A stretch of 64,000 bases of DNA. It comes from Neolewinella xylanilytica (GTDB lineage Bacteria; Bacteroidota; Bacteroidia; Chitinophagales; Saprospiraceae). The translations under genes and the position numbers were made by a program. The notes under the pieces are model-generated. The model saw only the letters and a program-made list of their open reading frames with translations. It ran no database searches and was not told where the DNA came from. Positions 51,809 to 60,675 of the stretch are shown one piece after another; position 1 is the stretch's first letter; each line of letters opens with the position of its first letter. The stretch is taken from NCBI RefSeq assembly GCF_002934605.1, contig NZ_PTJC01000006.1, positions 620,001 through 684,000 of the forward strand, read 5' to 3'.

Positions 51809-53220
51809 ATCGGCGACCGATAGTGTCCCATATTGATGAGGATCGCCGTGCTGATGAAGAATAGCGAGCCTACCTTGTCGGTCTCCAGGAGGTCGTTGAG
51901 GACGCTGAAGGCGCCCACCACGATAACCGCCAGCAGGGCCGCCATCATTGCCGCTTTGGCTTCCGGATCGGACTGGAGCAGATAAAGCCTCTGCCCGAAA
52001 AATAGAATGCTTCCCATGAATAGCAGTAAAACAAACAGGCCGGGGTAACCCTGTTCCACAAGGGTCATCAGGAAGTAATTGTGGATCCCGCTGCGCTCGG
52101 CGTTGTCACTGACGTAGGTCTCAAAGTTGTTGTTGGTATAGCCTTCGTAGTTCCCAACGAAGTTGCCCGGCCCGAATCCCGTTACGGGGCGGTAGGGGAT
52201 CATGTTTCCCGCCGCGACCCAGCGGTAAAAGCGTTCCATCGTGCTGATGTCCTCCAATTTGTACGTAGCACTGATGAGGTTATCGAATTCCCGGTGGGAG
52301 ACCGTGCTGGTAAATTCCGGGGCGTAGTCCAGGTAGCGATCGTCCTGCACGAGGTAAACGGATACGGTTACGGCCATCACGAAGGCGAGTACCGTAGCGG
52401 GGCGCAGCCAGTTATACCGGATGATGTAGTAGGCCACAACGATCAGGCCGAGGGAAACATAGGCCGCCCGCGTATACGAAAAGAAGATCGCCATCAGCCA
52501 CAACGGTACCAGGCCCAGTACCATCCAGCGCCAGGGTTGCGCTGTTAGCCGCCGACGGAAAACGAGGTAGCCCAACCAGGGCGTAAAGGTAGCCAGACAA
52601 CCGGCGTAGGCCACGTGATTACGCATGAAAGGGTGTAGCGTCCGGAACTGGTCGGCGAAAGTAAAACCGTAACCCGCGTGGCGAACCAGCGCCTGTACGG
52701 CTACGAACAACAGCGGCCAGAAAATACACTGGGCAAAAACGTAGACCGTCTTGGGGGTACGCAACAGCAGCAGCGGCAACATAAAGAAGGCCCCCACGTA
52801 CCAGAGTTTGGCAAGCAAAAACTTCACGCTGACGAGCGGGTCTTCGGCAAAAATGCTACTGAGGAAAATCCACCCGACGTGAAGGTAAAGCAGCAGGGCG
52901 ATCGGATGAAGGAAGGTCCGGTGGTCGTATTCGGCCCAGTGTCGCGCCAGGTGTAGCAGGAATACGGCCGACAAGCCGACCGCGATGGGTTCGGTTGGTA
53001 AGTCGGTGCTCAGGCCACCGGGCAAAAACACCTCCGCCCCCAGCGGTATGCTGATGAGTAAGAGCCAGAACAGCGGGCGGAAATTCAGGATTGCCAGGCC
53101 CACCACCAGGAGCAATAGGGGCAAACCGGCCACCCAGTAATGCCCACTCCCGATCCCGGCCAGGAGGCTGATCAGGGCCAGGGCGGCGTATCCCGCATAA
53201 AGGCGCAGGGGCAGTTGCAT
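51778..53220 (-). CDS. O-antigen ligase family membrane protein
   Basis: The 480-residue protein has about 12 membrane helices and a large periplasmic loop of about 70 residues with the typical central part TMERFYRWVAAGNMIPYRPV, then TGFGPGNFVGNYEGY and RSGIHNYFLMTLVEQGYPGL. The motif order fits WaaL/RfaL-type ligases or the related O-antigen polymerase (Wzy) and teichuronic-acid-type proteins. It joins or polymerises undecaprenyl-linked glycan in the periplasm. Its start overlaps the Wzz-like stop (TGATG), and it is convergent with crcB. Confidence 0.88.
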   Translation of the reverse strand: MQLPLRLYAGYAALALISLLAGIGSGHYWVAGLPLLLLVVGLAILNFRPLFWLLLISIPLGAEVFLPGGLSTDLPTEPIAVGLSAVFLLHLARHWAEYDHRTFLHPIALLLYLHVGWIFLSSIFAEDPLVSVKFLLAKLWYVGAFFMLPLLLLRTPKTVYVFAQCIFWPLLFVAVQALVRHAGYGFTFADQFRTLHPFMRNHVAYAGCLATFTPWLGYLVFRRRLTAQPWRWMVLGLVPLWLMAIFFSYTRAAYVSLGLIVVAYYIIRYNWLRPATVLAFVMAVTVSVYLVQDDRYLDYAPEFTSTVSHREFDNLISATYKLEDISTMERFYRWVAAGNMIPYRPVTGFGPGNFVGNYEGYTNNNFETYVSDNAERSGIHNYFLMTLVEQGYPGLFVLLLFMGSILFFGQRLYLLQSDPEAKAAMMAALLAVIVVGAFSVLNDLLETDKVGSLFFISTAILINMGHYRSPIQEIVGPPVK

Positions 53221-54335
53221 CAGCGGGTTATTCGTCCCCAGTCGTATCGCCTACCGGAATCAATGAGTAAAGCTCCGAGCACGGCGAGCACGAAAGTGAC
53301 GAAAGTGGACGCCACCACGATCAGCCACCGGATCGGAGCGCTTTTAACCAAAGGAACCGTCACTTCCTCGATCACTTCTATGGTGCTTCGGTCACCGTTG
53401 AGCACGGATTCGTACTGCTTCAGCCGGATGCGACTTTCGGTAAGGTCGTTGTTCGCCTGCAGCCGTTCTTCTTCCATATTGTCGATACTGCCGATACTGG
53501 CGTTCAGCTTCGCCAGTTGGTCGTCGATGGCCACCCGGCTCTGTTGCCAACCGACCAGGTCAACCGTCAATTTATTGATACTGTCCCGGGGCCCCTGCGT
53601 CCGAAATTCTTCGAGCCGGGCTTGGGTCCGGGCAATCCGCTGGTCGATTTGAGACGAGGCGGTGGCGAGTACCTCGCTCTGGGTCGCGGTATTGTACACC
53701 CCGGATTCCTGGCGGATTTGCGCCAGCCGCCGGTTCAGGTCCTCCAGTTGCTTTTGGCTTTCCTCCACCTCGCGGCGGAGTCCGGCCGCGTTTCTGCCGT
53801 GGGTCGCCCGGATGAGTGCCAGGTTAAGTTCGTCGATGCGCACCCGGGCCGCCCGGGCCATCGCCGCCGCCCGCACGGGATCTTCATCCTCGATGGTCAG
53901 TTCGATCACGTCGCGGGGGTTTCGTACCACTTCGTAGTTGCTCAGGAGTTGCTCGGCCATGCGCACCGGCCCCTTCTGGACGGTACTGTCGATACCGTAT
54001 ACCGCATACAGGTTAAAGGTGTCAATCAGGAAATCGAGTACCTGATTACTTTCCGCTACGGAGAGCAGGCGATCGATGTCGTCGCCGGTCCCATAAAACT
54101 GGACGCGCTGCCCATCATTGCCGAAGGTGCTTTCGATCGAGATCTGCTCGGGGCTGAGGGCAACGAAGGAGGTGAAGCCCGTATAGTACACCGGCAGTAA
54201 CAGGGAAACCACCACCGACAATAGGGCCCCGGCCAGTGTAGTAAGGACGATCGGCTTTCGCCAGCGCCAGAGCGTTCGGAGCACGCCCAGCAAATGATCG
54301 GGGGGGGCGGTCGGTGGGGTTTGGTGTGTAAGCAT
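53220..54335 (-). CDS. Wzz-like chain length determinant / polysaccharide co-polymerase
   Basis: The 371-residue protein has two membrane helices, near residues 27-50 (IVLTTLAGALLSVVVSLLLP) and 340-362, with a long periplasmic coiled coil between (AGLRREVEESQKQLEDLNRR, NMEEERLQANNDLTESRIRL). The N-terminal part LGVLRTLWRWRKPIVLTTLAG is typical of Wzz. It sets the length of polysaccharide chains in the Wzy pathway. ATG 54335 is preferred over an earlier start; it precedes the helix directly. It is divergent from the SusC gene by about 300 bp. Confidence 0.9.
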   Translation of the reverse strand: MLTHQTPPTAPPDHLLGVLRTLWRWRKPIVLTTLAGALLSVVVSLLLPVYYTGFTSFVALSPEQISIESTFGNDGQRVQFYGTGDDIDRLLSVAESNQVLDFLIDTFNLYAVYGIDSTVQKGPVRMAEQLLSNYEVVRNPRDVIELTIEDEDPVRAAAMARAARVRIDELNLALIRATHGRNAAGLRREVEESQKQLEDLNRRLAQIRQESGVYNTATQSEVLATASSQIDQRIARTQARLEEFRTQGPRDSINKLTVDLVGWQQSRVAIDDQLAKLNASIGSIDNMEEERLQANNDLTESRIRLKQYESVLNGDRSTIEVIEEVTVPLVKSAPIRWLIVVASTFVTFVLAVLGALLIDSGRRYDWGRITR

Positions 54336-54365
54336 AGGTAGAAAAGCGTGGGGCTTGCGCGGCCA

Positions 54366-54373
54366 CAAAGGTA
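54366..54373 (-). promoter_or_regulatory. -7 promoter element of the Wzz-like gene
   Basis: TACCTTTG on the minus strand is a perfect TAnnTTTG, 30 bp before ATG 54335, in the 307-bp region between Wzz and SusC. The rest of that gap is AT-rich near 54540-54600 and holds no gene. Confidence 0.65.
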
Positions 54374-54629
54374 ATAAGCAGCTTTGCGCCGGAGCGCGGG
54401 TGCAAGGACTAATCTCCATCGATGCGCCGAATCGTCAGGTACTGGACGACCCGACGACGGGAATTGTGGCCCGAAGACACCGTTTGCTTCAAAAGGAATC
54501 AAAAATTGTCGCTGGTTGAGTAAAAAACCGGAATATTCGACCGAATACTATTGTAAAGTCAATATTATTACTGGTATTTAGCAGCGAAATTTCGCCATAT
54601 TACATGGCTGAATCTTCGTTTACTTCACC

Positions 54630-54637
54630 TACCGTTG
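54630..54637 (+). promoter_or_regulatory. Possible -7 element of the SusC gene
   Basis: TACCGTTG differs by one base from TAnnTTTG and ends five bases before ATG 54643, so the mRNA would be nearly leaderless. This supports ATG 54643 over ATG 54604. Confidence 0.4.
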
Positions 54638-54642
54638 AACCT

Positions 54643-57576
54643 ATGCAACCTATAAACCGTCTGTGCTGGTTACTATTGCCGGCGCTTTTTCTCCCTTGCC
54701 TGGCCTACGGGCAATACCCGGTTACCGGTACCGTCACCGATAACGAAGGGGAACCGCTGGTCGGGGTCACCGTGCTGATTGTCGGTACGACTACCGGTAC
54801 CGTCACCGATTTCGACGGCAGCTTCGCCATCGACATACCCGAGGAGCCCGCCGAGCTTCGGCTCAGCTACACCGGGTTCGCCTCCCAGGTGATCGAAGTA
54901 AGCCGGGGTATCGCGCCACTGGAGATCATCCTGATGCCCGACGTGGCTAACCTGGAACAAGTCGTCGTTACCGGTCTGGCTTCCACCATCAAGCGAACCA
55001 ACTCCGCCAACGCGGTGTCGGTGGTCAGTGGGGAGGAGCTCACCGGGGTGACCACCCAGCAGACCGTGGATGGCGCGCTGTACGGCAAGCTTACCGGGGT
55101 AAATATTACCCAGACCAGCGGGGCGCCGGGTGGCGGCTACGCGGTCCGCCTACGGGGCGTATCCTCCTTATCCGGGAATAACCAGCCGCTGTTCATCGTC
55201 GACGGGGTCTACATCTCCAACGTCGAACTGCCCAACGGCAGCCGCTCCGCCTCCGGTGCGAACGGCGCTAACGAGGAATCTTCTTCGAACCGCATCGCCG
55301 ATATCAACCCCGACGACATCGAGAGCATCGAAGTCCTCAAGGGAGCCTCCGCCGCCGCCATCTACGGTACGCGCGCCAACGCGGGGGTCGTGATCATCAC
55401 GACGAAAAAGGGGGTGTCGGGTGAAACCCGGGTCACTTTCAATCAGGATCTTGGTTTCAATACCATCATACGCAAGGTCGGCCGGCGGAGCTTTACCCCC
55501 GAGCAGGTGGAAGCCGAATTCGGTGGCGACGAACCCGACGAAATCGCGGCGGGTCGGGCCGAACGGGCCCTCTACGAAGCCGCGGTGGCGCGCGGCGAGC
55601 TCTTTGACTATGAAGACATCCTGTACGGTGAAAAGGGATTCATCACCGATAGCCGGCTCCGGGTCAGCGGTGGAAACGAACGAACCAACTTCTTCGTAAG
55701 CAGTGGCTGGCGCGACGAGGCCGGCATCATCAAAAATACCGGCTACGAACGGTTTTCCGCCCGGCTGAACCTGACCCACCGGATCAGCGACCGACTGAAA
55801 ATTCAGTCGAATACTTACTACGTGCGGTCCCAGGCCAATCGCTCCTTTAGCGGCAACGAAAACGAGGGGGGATTATCCTACGGTTATACGCTGGCCTACA
55901 CCCGCGACTGGGTAAACCTCTTCCCGGACGAGGAGGGCAACTACCCGGACAATCCCAACTTTGCCGGCAATCCGCTGCAAACCCGCGATCAGACCCGCAA
56001 CGAGGAAAACGTCAACCGCGTACTGGAAGGGATCAACGTGAATTACAACGTCCTGCAGACGAACAACCACTCGCTTAATCTGATCTTCAACGGCGGGCTG
56101 GACTTCATTCTGAGCAAAACCTTCGTCTACGTGCCTGAAACCTTTCAGTCACAGCGCAACCGGCAGAACGGTTTCCTGGCGGAGGGAAAGAATGATCTCT
56201 TCAATTATAATTATTCTGCCATTGCCGTGCACGATTACTACACCGAGAGCGGAATCAACTTCACCTCCCAGGCCGGCATCACCTACCTCAACCAGTCGGC
56301 CGATCAGCTCCTGAGCCAGACTACCCAACTGATTCCGTTACAGACGAACCTGGCGCGGGGCAGTGCCCAGGAGATCGACCAATTCTTGCTGAACGTGGAG
56401 GAATTCGGCTACGTGCTGCAGGAGGAAGTTAACGTCAACGATCGCCTTATTGCCACGGCCGGTGTCCGCTTCGATAAGTCTTCCCTGAACGGCGATCCCA
56501 ACAAATTCTACGCATTTCCGCGGGCATCGGTAGCGCTGAACCTGCACGAATTTGATTTTTGGAACCCGTCGAATCCCATCCAGCAGGTAAAACTTCGGGC
56601 GGCGTACGGCCAAACGGGCAACAGTGCGTCGTTCGGGCGCCTGTTTACCACCCTCACGAACAACAGTATCGGCGGGCGCGCCGGCTTCACGGTAGACGGG
56701 CAGCAGGGCGACGGCGATCTGGTGCCGGAAACCAGTTCCGAGATCGAATTCGGTACCGACCTGGGATTTTTGGATAATAAGGTAAACGTTACGGCCACCT
56801 ACTACATCCGCGACGTCAAGGACTTGCTCTACGACCGGGCCGTACCCACCTCTTCCGGCTTTTCCAATGAGATCAGAAATGACCTGGATCTGCGCAACCG
56901 TGGCTTTGAGTTCCAGCTGGGCCTCCTACCCGTGAATACGGCAAACTTCAGCTACCGGACGACCCTGAACTTCTGGCTGAACCGAAGCGAGATCACCCGC
57001 CTGGGGGTTGAGGATGGAACGGAGGGCGAAGACATTCCGAGCTTCGTACCCTCCGGGGTGGCCTTCGGGCTTGGCCTGGGTACCTTCTACATCAACGAAG
57101 GGTCGCCCATCACCGGGCTCTGGGAGAACGTCGGAGGCGTCCCGACCCAGACCGGCAATACCGAACCCGATTTCCAGTTCGGGTGGAACAACAACCTGAC
57201 CTTGTTCCAAGATCTGGACGTCAATTTTCTCTTCCACTGGCGGCAGGGAAGTGAATTGCTCAACCTAACGCGCTTACTGACCGACGATGGGCGTACAACC
57301 CCACGTGAATACGACAATCTGGAAGGGTACATCGAGGACGGCTCCTATTTCCGTCTCCGGGAGGCCGGCATCACGTATCGCCTCCCCCTAGAGTCCGACG
57401 TGTTTCGGGGCATTCGGATCGGTGTTTCGGGCAGGAATATTTTCACCCTTACCGACTACAGCAGCTACGATCCCGAAGCCTCCGTCAAGGGGGGGAGCGG
57501 CCTGTCGACGAACATTGAGGTCGCCCCCTTCCCGAGCGCCAAGCAATTTTACTTCCACCTCGGGTTCGACTTTTAA
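54643..57576 (+). CDS. SusC/RagA family TonB-dependent outer membrane transporter
   Basis: The 977-residue protein has a signal peptide (MQPINRLCWLLLPALFLPCL), a CarboxypepD_reg-like domain (YPVTGTVTDNEGEPLVGVTV), the TonB-dependent plug (VDGALYGKLTGVNITQTSGA and VLKGASAAAIYGTRANAGVV), then a 22-strand barrel ending in FYFHLGFDF. In Bacteroidota SusC and SusD form a nutrient-import pair for oligosaccharides or peptides. No STN domain is present, so it is not a signalling type. The upstream gap contains no glycosidase, and none follows SusD, so the substrate is unclear. Confidence 0.94.
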   Translation: MQPINRLCWLLLPALFLPCLAYGQYPVTGTVTDNEGEPLVGVTVLIVGTTTGTVTDFDGSFAIDIPEEPAELRLSYTGFASQVIEVSRGIAPLEIILMPDVANLEQVVVTGLASTIKRTNSANAVSVVSGEELTGVTTQQTVDGALYGKLTGVNITQTSGAPGGGYAVRLRGVSSLSGNNQPLFIVDGVYISNVELPNGSRSASGANGANEESSSNRIADINPDDIESIEVLKGASAAAIYGTRANAGVVIITTKKGVSGETRVTFNQDLGFNTIIRKVGRRSFTPEQVEAEFGGDEPDEIAAGRAERALYEAAVARGELFDYEDILYGEKGFITDSRLRVSGGNERTNFFVSSGWRDEAGIIKNTGYERFSARLNLTHRISDRLKIQSNTYYVRSQANRSFSGNENEGGLSYGYTLAYTRDWVNLFPDEEGNYPDNPNFAGNPLQTRDQTRNEENVNRVLEGINVNYNVLQTNNHSLNLIFNGGLDFILSKTFVYVPETFQSQRNRQNGFLAEGKNDLFNYNYSAIAVHDYYTESGINFTSQAGITYLNQSADQLLSQTTQLIPLQTNLARGSAQEIDQFLLNVEEFGYVLQEEVNVNDRLIATAGVRFDKSSLNGDPNKFYAFPRASVALNLHEFDFWNPSNPIQQVKLRAAYGQTGNSASFGRLFTTLTNNSIGGRAGFTVDGQQGDGDLVPETSSEIEFGTDLGFLDNKVNVTATYYIRDVKDLLYDRAVPTSSGFSNEIRNDLDLRNRGFEFQLGLLPVNTANFSYRTTLNFWLNRSEITRLGVEDGTEGEDIPSFVPSGVAFGLGLGTFYINEGSPITGLWENVGGVPTQTGNTEPDFQFGWNNNLTLFQDLDVNFLFHWRQGSELLNLTRLLTDDGRTTPREYDNLEGYIEDGSYFRLREAGITYRLPLESDVFRGIRIGVSGRNIFTLTDYSSYDPEASVKGGSGLSTNIEVAPFPSAKQFYFHLGFDF

Positions 57577-57655
57577 TCCCCGACGCTAATTCACCTCATC
57601 GCTTTCCCGGATCGTGTTTCCCCGCGCTCCGGCGCAAAAGCTCAACCATAGTTGC

Positions 57656-58957
57656 ATGAAATCTTCCATAATCTTTGCCGGCTTTTTGTTGCTGGCTTTG
57701 TCGGCCTGTGAGATCGACGAACAGTTCGACCCCAACGGCCCGATCGTGAGTAGCGTGCTGCAAAACGCCTCCGAAACGGAGCTTGACCTGCTGGTCACCG
57801 GTATCGAAGCCGGTATGCGCACCGGCTACACCAGCTACGTTACCGCATCCGGCACCATTGCCCGGGAGTTGTACATTTTTGATGCCGATCCGCGCAACAC
57901 GGCCGATTTGTTGGGGAAGGGAGAAACGGTTCTCGACGCCAATACCTTCTACCTTACCGGCCCCTTTACCTCCCGGTACCAGGTAGTTAAGAACGTGAAT
58001 ATCCTGCTAACCGCTCTGGAGAATACCGACGTGGTATCCGAGGAGGAGAAGCAGGGGTACCGCGGTTTCGCCAATACGATCAAAGCATATATGCTCAGCC
58101 AGGTGCTGGATATGCTGGGTAGCAACGGCGTGCGCGTCGACGTGGCCGATCCGGAAAATCTCGGGCCGTACCTCAGCCAGGAAGAAGGGTTTACCCGCAT
58201 TCTGGAACTGTTGGACGAGGCGAACCAGCAACTGGATGACGCGGTATTCGCCTTCGTGCTGTCCGACGGATTCGCCGGGTTCAATACGCCGGAAACCTTC
58301 TCCCTGTTCAACCGGGCAATTGCCGCGCGGGTAGCCACCCACGCCGGTCGCTATGCGGATGCGCTGGCGTACGCCAACGCCAGCTTTCTGGACCTCGACG
58401 GCGACCTCTCCACGGGGCCGCAGCATATCTTCAGCACGAACGCCGGGGATTTGTTAAATCCGATCTACCGCCCCCCCGGGCAGAGCGGAGACCAGTTTGT
58501 CGTCCATCCCAGGATCATCGCGGATACCACCGCCGGGGACCTGCGGTTCGATAAATTTCGACTGCGCCCGGATCCTACCGGAAAGGATGGCCTGAACGGC
58601 CAGTACGAAAGTGCCCTCTACGAAACGTCGACTTCTCCCATAGACATTATCCGCAACGAGGAGCTGGTGCTGATCTACGCCGAAGCCAACATCAACCTGG
58701 GGAACCTCGAGGAAGGGGAAGCGGCGCTCAATATCATTCGGGAGGCCGCGGGCATTGGTGCGTACCCGGGCCCGACGACTCAGGAGGCACTGATCGATGA
58801 AATGCTCTACCAGCGCCGGTATAGCCTGTGGGGCGAAGGCCACCTCATGTGGGACCTGCGGCGTTACGGCCGCCTGAACGAGAATTTCCTGCCCATCGAC
58901 CGACCGGGCGATGACATTTTCACGCAATTTCCGATCCCGCTGGCGGAAAACGCCTGA
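57656..58957 (+). CDS. RagB/SusD family lipoprotein
   Basis: The 433-residue protein has a lipobox (LLALSAC) with Cys17, so it is anchored at the outer membrane surface. The body fits SusD proteins: LNRAIAARVATHAGRY, the C-terminal RYSLWGEGHLMWDLRRYGRL with the hydrophobic end motif, and repeated helical TPR-like segments. With the SusC protein it captures substrate. ATG 57656 is chosen because the signal peptide starts there; the longer in-frame start only adds a non-hydrophobic stretch. It is followed by a strong bidirectional terminator. Confidence 0.92.
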   Translation: MKSSIIFAGFLLLALSACEIDEQFDPNGPIVSSVLQNASETELDLLVTGIEAGMRTGYTSYVTASGTIARELYIFDADPRNTADLLGKGETVLDANTFYLTGPFTSRYQVVKNVNILLTALENTDVVSEEEKQGYRGFANTIKAYMLSQVLDMLGSNGVRVDVADPENLGPYLSQEEGFTRILELLDEANQQLDDAVFAFVLSDGFAGFNTPETFSLFNRAIAARVATHAGRYADALAYANASFLDLDGDLSTGPQHIFSTNAGDLLNPIYRPPGQSGDQFVVHPRIIADTTAGDLRFDKFRLRPDPTGKDGLNGQYESALYETSTSPIDIIRNEELVLIYAEANINLGNLEEGEAALNIIREAAGIGAYPGPTTQEALIDEMLYQRRYSLWGEGHLMWDLRRYGRLNENFLPIDRPGDDIFTQFPIPLAENA

Positions 58958-58981
58958 CGCGGTCCATTTCTTCCTACGAAG

Positions 58982-59015
58982 AAAGCCCCACCGTCACGAT
59001 TGACGGTGGGGCTTT
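58982..59015. terminator. Bidirectional Rho-independent terminator between SusD and the ECF sigma gene
   Basis: A perfect 15-bp stem (58982-58996 with 59001-59015, AAAGCCCCACCGTCA) encloses the tetraloop CGAT, with A/T ends on both sides, and lies between convergent genes. Confidence 0.93.
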
Positions 59016-59042
59016 ACTGTCTACTGGCTCGTTAGTCCGTGC

Positions 59043-59624
59043 TTACTGGAGGGCGATTTGCTTCTCCTCGATCATCTTGCGCATGTTGATGAGGGCGTAC
59101 CGCATCCGGCCCAGGGCCGTGTTGATGCTGACCTGGGTAAGCTTGGCGATTTCTTTGAAGCTCATGTCGGCGTAGTGGCGCAGAATGACTACCTCCCGCT
59201 GCTCGGGGGGCAGGGAGTCGACCAGCTTACGCACTTTGTCGTGCGTTTGGGTGCGGATCATGCCCTGTTCGGCATTGTGCTCCTCGGACTGGAGAACGTC
59301 GAAGATGTTGAAGGTTTCGGTCTGACCGACCTGGGGACGACGCTTGTTGCGGCGGAAGGAGTCGACACACATGTTGTAGGAGATCCGCATGGCCCACTGC
59401 AGGAACTTTCCTTCGTGGTTGTATTTGCCGCGGCGCAGCGTGTCGATGATCTTGATGAAAACCTCCTGGAAGATATCTTCCGCTTTGCTGTGATCCTTCG
59501 TGAAAAGGTAAATGGAGGTGTAAATTTTCTGTTGGTGCCGGCCGAGCAGTTCTTCGAATGCGCGGTCTTCGCCAGAAAGGTACAGGTTGATCAGTTCTTG
59601 ATCGTTGAGCGTCTTAACGTCCAT
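59043..59624 (-). CDS. RNA polymerase ECF sigma factor
   Basis: The 193-residue protein has sigma region 2 (DRAFEELLGRHQQKIYTSIY, AEDIFQEVFIKIIDTLRRG, FLQWAMRISYNMCVDSFRRN) and region 4 (DSLPPEQREVVILRHYADMS, FKEIAKLTQVSINTALGRMR). It resembles the conserved Bacteroidota ECF sigma found in most genomes of the phylum, which in Porphyromonas (SigP) has been linked to T9SS gene expression; that link here is inference. There is no adjacent anti-sigma gene and no STN-type SusC, so it is unlikely to control the SusC/SusD pair. ATG 59624 is chosen; TTG 59633 is the alternative. Confidence 0.93.
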   Translation of the reverse strand: MDVKTLNDQELINLYLSGEDRAFEELLGRHQQKIYTSIYLFTKDHSKAEDIFQEVFIKIIDTLRRGKYNHEGKFLQWAMRISYNMCVDSFRRNKRRPQVGQTETFNIFDVLQSEEHNAEQGMIRTQTHDKVRKLVDSLPPEQREVVILRHYADMSFKEIAKLTQVSINTALGRMRYALINMRKMIEEKQIALQ

Positions 59625-59759
59625 GACTAACAAGTTTCAAATTGGGATTATTTCCCGAAGTGGGATCCGGCGCTATTGCCAGTTGACAGTTAGTGTAGAC
59701 GTAGACCTATATGGTAGACTTTAGAAATGATGGAGGGAGGTGCAATCCCCTTGTTCCGT

Positions 59760-59790
59760 CAAAGATAGGTAAACAAGTCAGACAACCAAA
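59760..59790 (-). promoter_or_regulatory. Promoter of the ECF sigma gene (TTTG-N19-TATCTTTG)
   Basis: On the minus strand TTTG (59787-59790) is followed after 19 bp by TATCTTTG (59760-59767), both perfect. The transcript would have a leader of about 130 nt. This is the best promoter match in the window. Confidence 0.85.
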
Positions 59791-60119
59791 AAAAGAAGAT
59801 CGTCAGAACAATATTTAACTGGCTGTTAACGGACAATACCAAGCTAAAGTCAAAAACAGAGACACAAAACAAAATCCGAAATCAAACATGCGCTAGGTGA
59901 CAAATGCGCGCTCTAACAGGAAAACGAAAGGGGTGTTCGGGGAAGTATGCGAAAAGTTAAATTTTTTTCAAAAATATTCGAATTCTCCCGGATGTTCCTG
60001 ATGGCTATTGTTTCATGAAGTGGGTTTTCAGCGAATGACGGGCAATCCGGTCCGCTGCCCCTTTCAGCGGGGTCGTTTCCCCGTCGCGCCGGCCGTAAGT
60101 TTTCATCTTTCCGGCTGCG

Positions 60120-60182
60120 CCAGGATACCCGGCTATGCCTTCGCTCTTTTTCGCGTAGGAGGAAGGCATCGGGGCAGCCTGG
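60120..60182. other. Long imperfect hairpin, possible structured RNA
   Basis: Outer CCAGG/CCTGG, then CCCG/CGGG, then ATGCCTTC/GAAGGCAT and CTC/GAG pair around a 12-base loop, with small bulges. Four stacked helices in 63 bp are more than expected by chance in a gene-free stretch. Confidence 0.4.
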
Positions 60183-60675
60183 TGAAGGTGCGCTGTACTG
60201 TACGTATATATAGGGTGGTGGGATTCGGCTGCGTTCGATTTGGTTTCCCGTAACGCTACCAGTATCCAGGGCGGCCCATTCCGCAATTCCGCGGATGAGG
60301 TGAATGGAGCGTGCGGCTTGCGGGAGCGTTACGCACGGTACGGTGGCTTTCTTTCGGAAATTGTATCCGACCGTGCTAATGCAAGCCCGGAGGTTCGGCT
60401 AGTGAAAAAAATTCGAGCGAGGGGCAGTAAAGTCCGCCACGCGGTCAGGAGAGGTACTGTGGAGACCCGACCGTCCGTAGCGGCAAAGCACGCTTGAAAG
60501 CAGGCAGGGAAATATATTATTGGAATAAATATATGTTAACATTTTTTAATATCGATTTAATAATATACGTAAACAAATGGAAATCAATTAGTTGATTCCT
60601 TGATCTATCCGTTCATATGATCATTTGATCCTGAATGGACTCGAACGACCTGACCGCCAGCCTGTACTTTGGAGT

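Larger units (their letters stand above)
59634..60675. other. Gene-poor 1-kb region between the ECF sigma and sulfite reductase genes
   Basis: No frame here gives a plausible protein. The left third (59634-60000) is AT-rich and contains the sigma promoter. The middle (60050-60190) has three nested or adjacent hairpins: CCGCTG/CAGCGG at 60052-60070, GGGG/CCCC at 60069-60082 (overlapping), and a longer one at 60120-60182. The last 180 bp are again AT-rich, with AATCAATTAGTTGATT, an inverted repeat, at 60582-60597. The region may encode a structured RNA or carry a regulator site. Confidence 0.55.

Noticed and set aside
60240..60497. 85-codon open frame upstream of the sulfite reductase
   Set aside because: No hydrophobic core or family, and it crosses no conserved motif; the region looks non-coding.
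59640..60600. RNase P RNA, tmRNA or a SAM or cobalamin riboswitch
   Set aside because: I searched by eye for the conserved core sequences of each and did not find them; the hairpins present do not match these classes.
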